A stretch of DNA of 64,000 nucleotides from Amycolatopsis methanolica 239 (GTDB taxonomy: Bacteria > Actinomycetota > Actinomycetes > Mycobacteriales > Pseudonocardiaceae): positions 2,976,001 to 3,040,000 of the forward strand of contig NZ_CP009110.1 in assembly GCF_000739085.1 (NCBI RefSeq), written 5' to 3'. Under the pieces are notes generated by a model. The model was given only the letters and a program-made list of their open reading frames with translations. It made no database searches and was not told the DNA's origin. The position numbers and the translations under genes were made by a program. Shown here in pieces: positions 62,637 through 64,000 of this stretch. Numbering within the stretch: position 1 is the stretch's first letter; every line of letters starts with the position of its first letter.

Positions 62637-63568
62637 CCGGTGTGGGGCACGCGCCCGGGCACCACGGCGAGATCCTGCAGGGCGTCTTCCGCGACCGCGG
62701 CCGCCGCTGCCGCGGGCTGGTCACGCTGCCGGTGCCCGGCGCGGTGACGCGTGCCGAGTTCGTGCCGGGGCCGGGTCCGGTGACGGTGACCCCGCCGGAC
62801 CGCGCGAAGGCGCGGCGCGCCGCCGAACTGGCCGCCGCCGCGTGCGGCCGCCCGGCGGGCGGATCCCTCCGGCTGGACAGCGGTCTGCCGGTCGGGCTCG
62901 GGCTCGGATCGTCCACCAGCGACATCCTGGCGACCGTGCGCGCCGTGTCGGCCGCGTTCGGCGTGGTGCTCGCGCCGGAGGCCGTCGCGCGGATCGCGGT
63001 GCGGGCCGAGCGCGCCTGCGACCCCATCATGCTCGGCGGCGGCGCGGTGCTGTTCGCGCAGCGGGAAGGCCGGGTGCTGGAACGGCTCGGCCCGCGGCTC
63101 CCGCCCGTCGTCGTGATCGGGTGCGTGACCGGCGGCGGGGCGCCGGTGGACACGCTCGCGCTGGGCGCCGTCGCCGACGTGGCCGCCTTCGAGCGGCTGC
63201 GGCGGATGCTGCGGCTGGCGATCGTGACCGGTGACGTCGCGCTGCTCGGCCGCGTGAGCACCGAAAGCGCCCGGCTGAACCAGCGCGTGCTCGTCAAGGA
63301 CGAACTGCCGGAACTGGAACGGATCGCGGCCGTCACCGGCGCGGCCGGGGTGCAGGTCGCGCACAGCGGCAACGTGGCCGGCCTGCTGTTCGACCCCGGC
63401 GGCGACCCCGATCGCGTGCGCCGGTGCTTCCGCGCGCTGCGGGCCGCCGGACTGCCCGCGACCCGCCTGTTCACCACGGAAGGGACGGATGCACAACCAC
63501 ATCGCGGAGGCGATCGCGCGGCCGGACCTGGTCCGGACCGGCGAGCGGCTGGTCTGCCTGCGGTTTGA
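62633..63568 (+). CDS. GHMP-family kinase (PduX/L-threonine-kinase-like)
   Basis: A 311-residue GHMP kinase. It starts with GHHGEILQGVF, similar to the G-E-x-x-QG of PduX. The ATP-binding GHMP motif is LPVGLGLGSSTSDILATV, and a late glycine-rich motif is AHSGNVAGLLFDPGG. PduX phosphorylates L-threonine; related enzymes act on serine or other small alcohols. Here it probably makes an O-phospho amino acid for the PLP enzyme that follows (inference). The last 80 bp overlap the next gene, and its final 25 residues look non-conserved. Confidence 0.85.
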   Translation: MTGVGHAPGHHGEILQGVFRDRGRRCRGLVTLPVPGAVTRAEFVPGPGPVTVTPPDRAKARRAAELAAAACGRPAGGSLRLDSGLPVGLGLGSSTSDILATVRAVSAAFGVVLAPEAVARIAVRAERACDPIMLGGGAVLFAQREGRVLERLGPRLPPVVVIGCVTGGGAPVDTLALGAVADVAAFERLRRMLRLAIVTGDVALLGRVSTESARLNQRVLVKDELPELERIAAVTGAAGVQVAHSGNVAGLLFDPGGDPDRVRRCFRALRAAGLPATRLFTTEGTDAQPHRGGDRAAGPGPDRRAAGLPAV

Positions 63569-64000
63569 GACGATGAAGGTGGTCTCCGCGCTGGAGGCCG
63601 TGCGGCACCTGCTGCGCACCGGCGTGATCGCCCCCGGCGACACCCTGGTGGACAGCTCCAGCGGGATCTACGCCTACGCGCTCGCGCTGGCGTGCCACCG
63701 GTTCGGCCTGCGCTGCCACATCGTCGGTTCGACCACAGTGGACCACACGCTGCGCACGCAGCTGGCGGTGCTGGGCGCGACGCTCGAGCAGATGCCGCCG
63801 GAGGCCGACCTCAAGCTCGACCAGAACCGGCGGGTGCGGCGGATCGGGGAGATCCTGCACGCGCACCCGGACTGGCACTGGATGCGGCAGTACCACGACC
63901 GCGTCCACTACCTCGGGTACCGGGCGGTGGCCCGGCAGATCGCGCGGGAGCTGGATCCGTCCCGGCTGATCGTGGTGGGCGGCGTCGGATCGGGCGCCTC
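63489..64000 (+). CDS. PLP-dependent cysteine-synthase-like enzyme (3' partial)
   Basis: The ATG at 63489 (GGAAGGGA upstream) opens a frame to the window end (170 codons). FETMKVVSAL carries the likely Schiff-base lysine, and VDSSSGIYAYALALACHRFG is a variant of the SSGNxGxALA phosphate-binding loop of fold-type II PLP enzymes. CHIVGSTTVDHTLRTQLAVLGA follows as in cysteine synthase and SbnA. It probably replaces the phosphate of an O-phospho amino acid made by the upstream kinase. The Asn of the usual SGNTG loop is Ile here, so the substrate may be unusual. Confidence 0.8.
   Translation, partial: MHNHIAEAIARPDLVRTGERLVCLRFETMKVVSALEAVRHLLRTGVIAPGDTLVDSSSGIYAYALALACHRFGLRCHIVGSTTVDHTLRTQLAVLGATLEQMPPEADLKLDQNRRVRRIGEILHAHPDWHWMRQYHDRVHYLGYRAVARQIARELDPSRLIVVGGVGSGA

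Noticed and set aside
1-64000. tRNA or rRNA genes
   Set aside because: Scanning intergenic gaps for TTCGANTC-type T-arms and CCA-adjacent stems gave nothing convincing.

Overview
The window is GC-rich DNA with frequent GTG/TTG starts and many 4-bp stop/start overlaps. It carries the phosphatidylinositol-mannoside operon (HIT, pgsA, PatA-type acyltransferase, pimA), ruvCAB-yajC-secDF-apt-rel synteny, an SsgA-like protein and LexA/Zur-type boxes. This points to a filamentous actinobacterium of the Pseudonocardiaceae, plausibly Amycolatopsis or a relative. That placement is inference from gene content, not a database match.

Layout. 1-5.3 kb: an exopolysaccharide-type locus (membrane protein cut by the window edge, hexapeptide acyltransferase, small membrane protein, secreted glycosidase on the minus strand, GT2 glycosyltransferase, GH16 enzyme). 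5.3-9.8 kb: a RutE-like nitroreductase, thrS and an AP4A-phosphorylase-like HIT protein, then a YceI protein divergent from a MarR regulator. Similar inverted repeats precede the nitroreductase, yceI and marR, suggesting one small MarR regulon. 9.9-13.6 kb: PIM biosynthesis operon plus a LemA-like and an XdhC-like protein. 13.7-18.8 kb: EF-G-like GTPase on the minus strand; pdxS, pdxT and yebC on the plus strand, with a duplicated yebC 3' end before a strong terminator. 18.9-28.2 kb: DUF4262 protein, ruvC-ruvA-ruvB behind a LexA box, yajC, secD, secF, apt, rel. 28.6-34.5 kb: crotonase, cyclophilin, MBL hydrolase, small proteins, a YibE/F membrane protein with a repetitive N-terminus, SsgA-like protein. 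34.5-36.2 kb: a frame-disrupted phosphodiester glycosidase and a decayed IS481-type transposase. 36.2-40.9 kb: class A PBP and an HTH/TPR regulator-YdcF-WbqC operon.

41-46.3 kb: TetR regulator and homocysteine S-methyltransferase face a compact three-gene operon (class II terpene cyclase with a DADD motif, cytochrome P450, UbiA-family enzyme). This looks like a diterpenoid or meroterpenoid pathway and is preceded by a palindromic candidate operator. 46.5-53.8 kb is accessory: PAC2 protein, a 21-bp tandem repeat, carboxylesterase, three disrupted genes (HNH, acyl-CoA dehydrogenase, LLM oxidoreductase), a phosphoribosyltransferase-hydrolase fusion lacking its nucleophile serine, and a Nudix hydrolase. 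53.9-56.8 kb: acyltransferase-3/SGNH protein and a tail-to-tail HATPase/STAS pair.

56.9-64 kb: the most interesting stretch. An MFS exporter diverges from a FecCD permease-ATPase-binding lipoprotein transporter, and the operon continues into a SAM methyltransferase, a DUF364 protein, a PduX-like GHMP kinase and a PLP enzyme cut by the window end. A Zur/Fur-like 17-bp palindrome sits in the divergent promoter. I infer a metal-regulated system that makes, exports and re-imports a small metallophore, more likely for zinc than iron.
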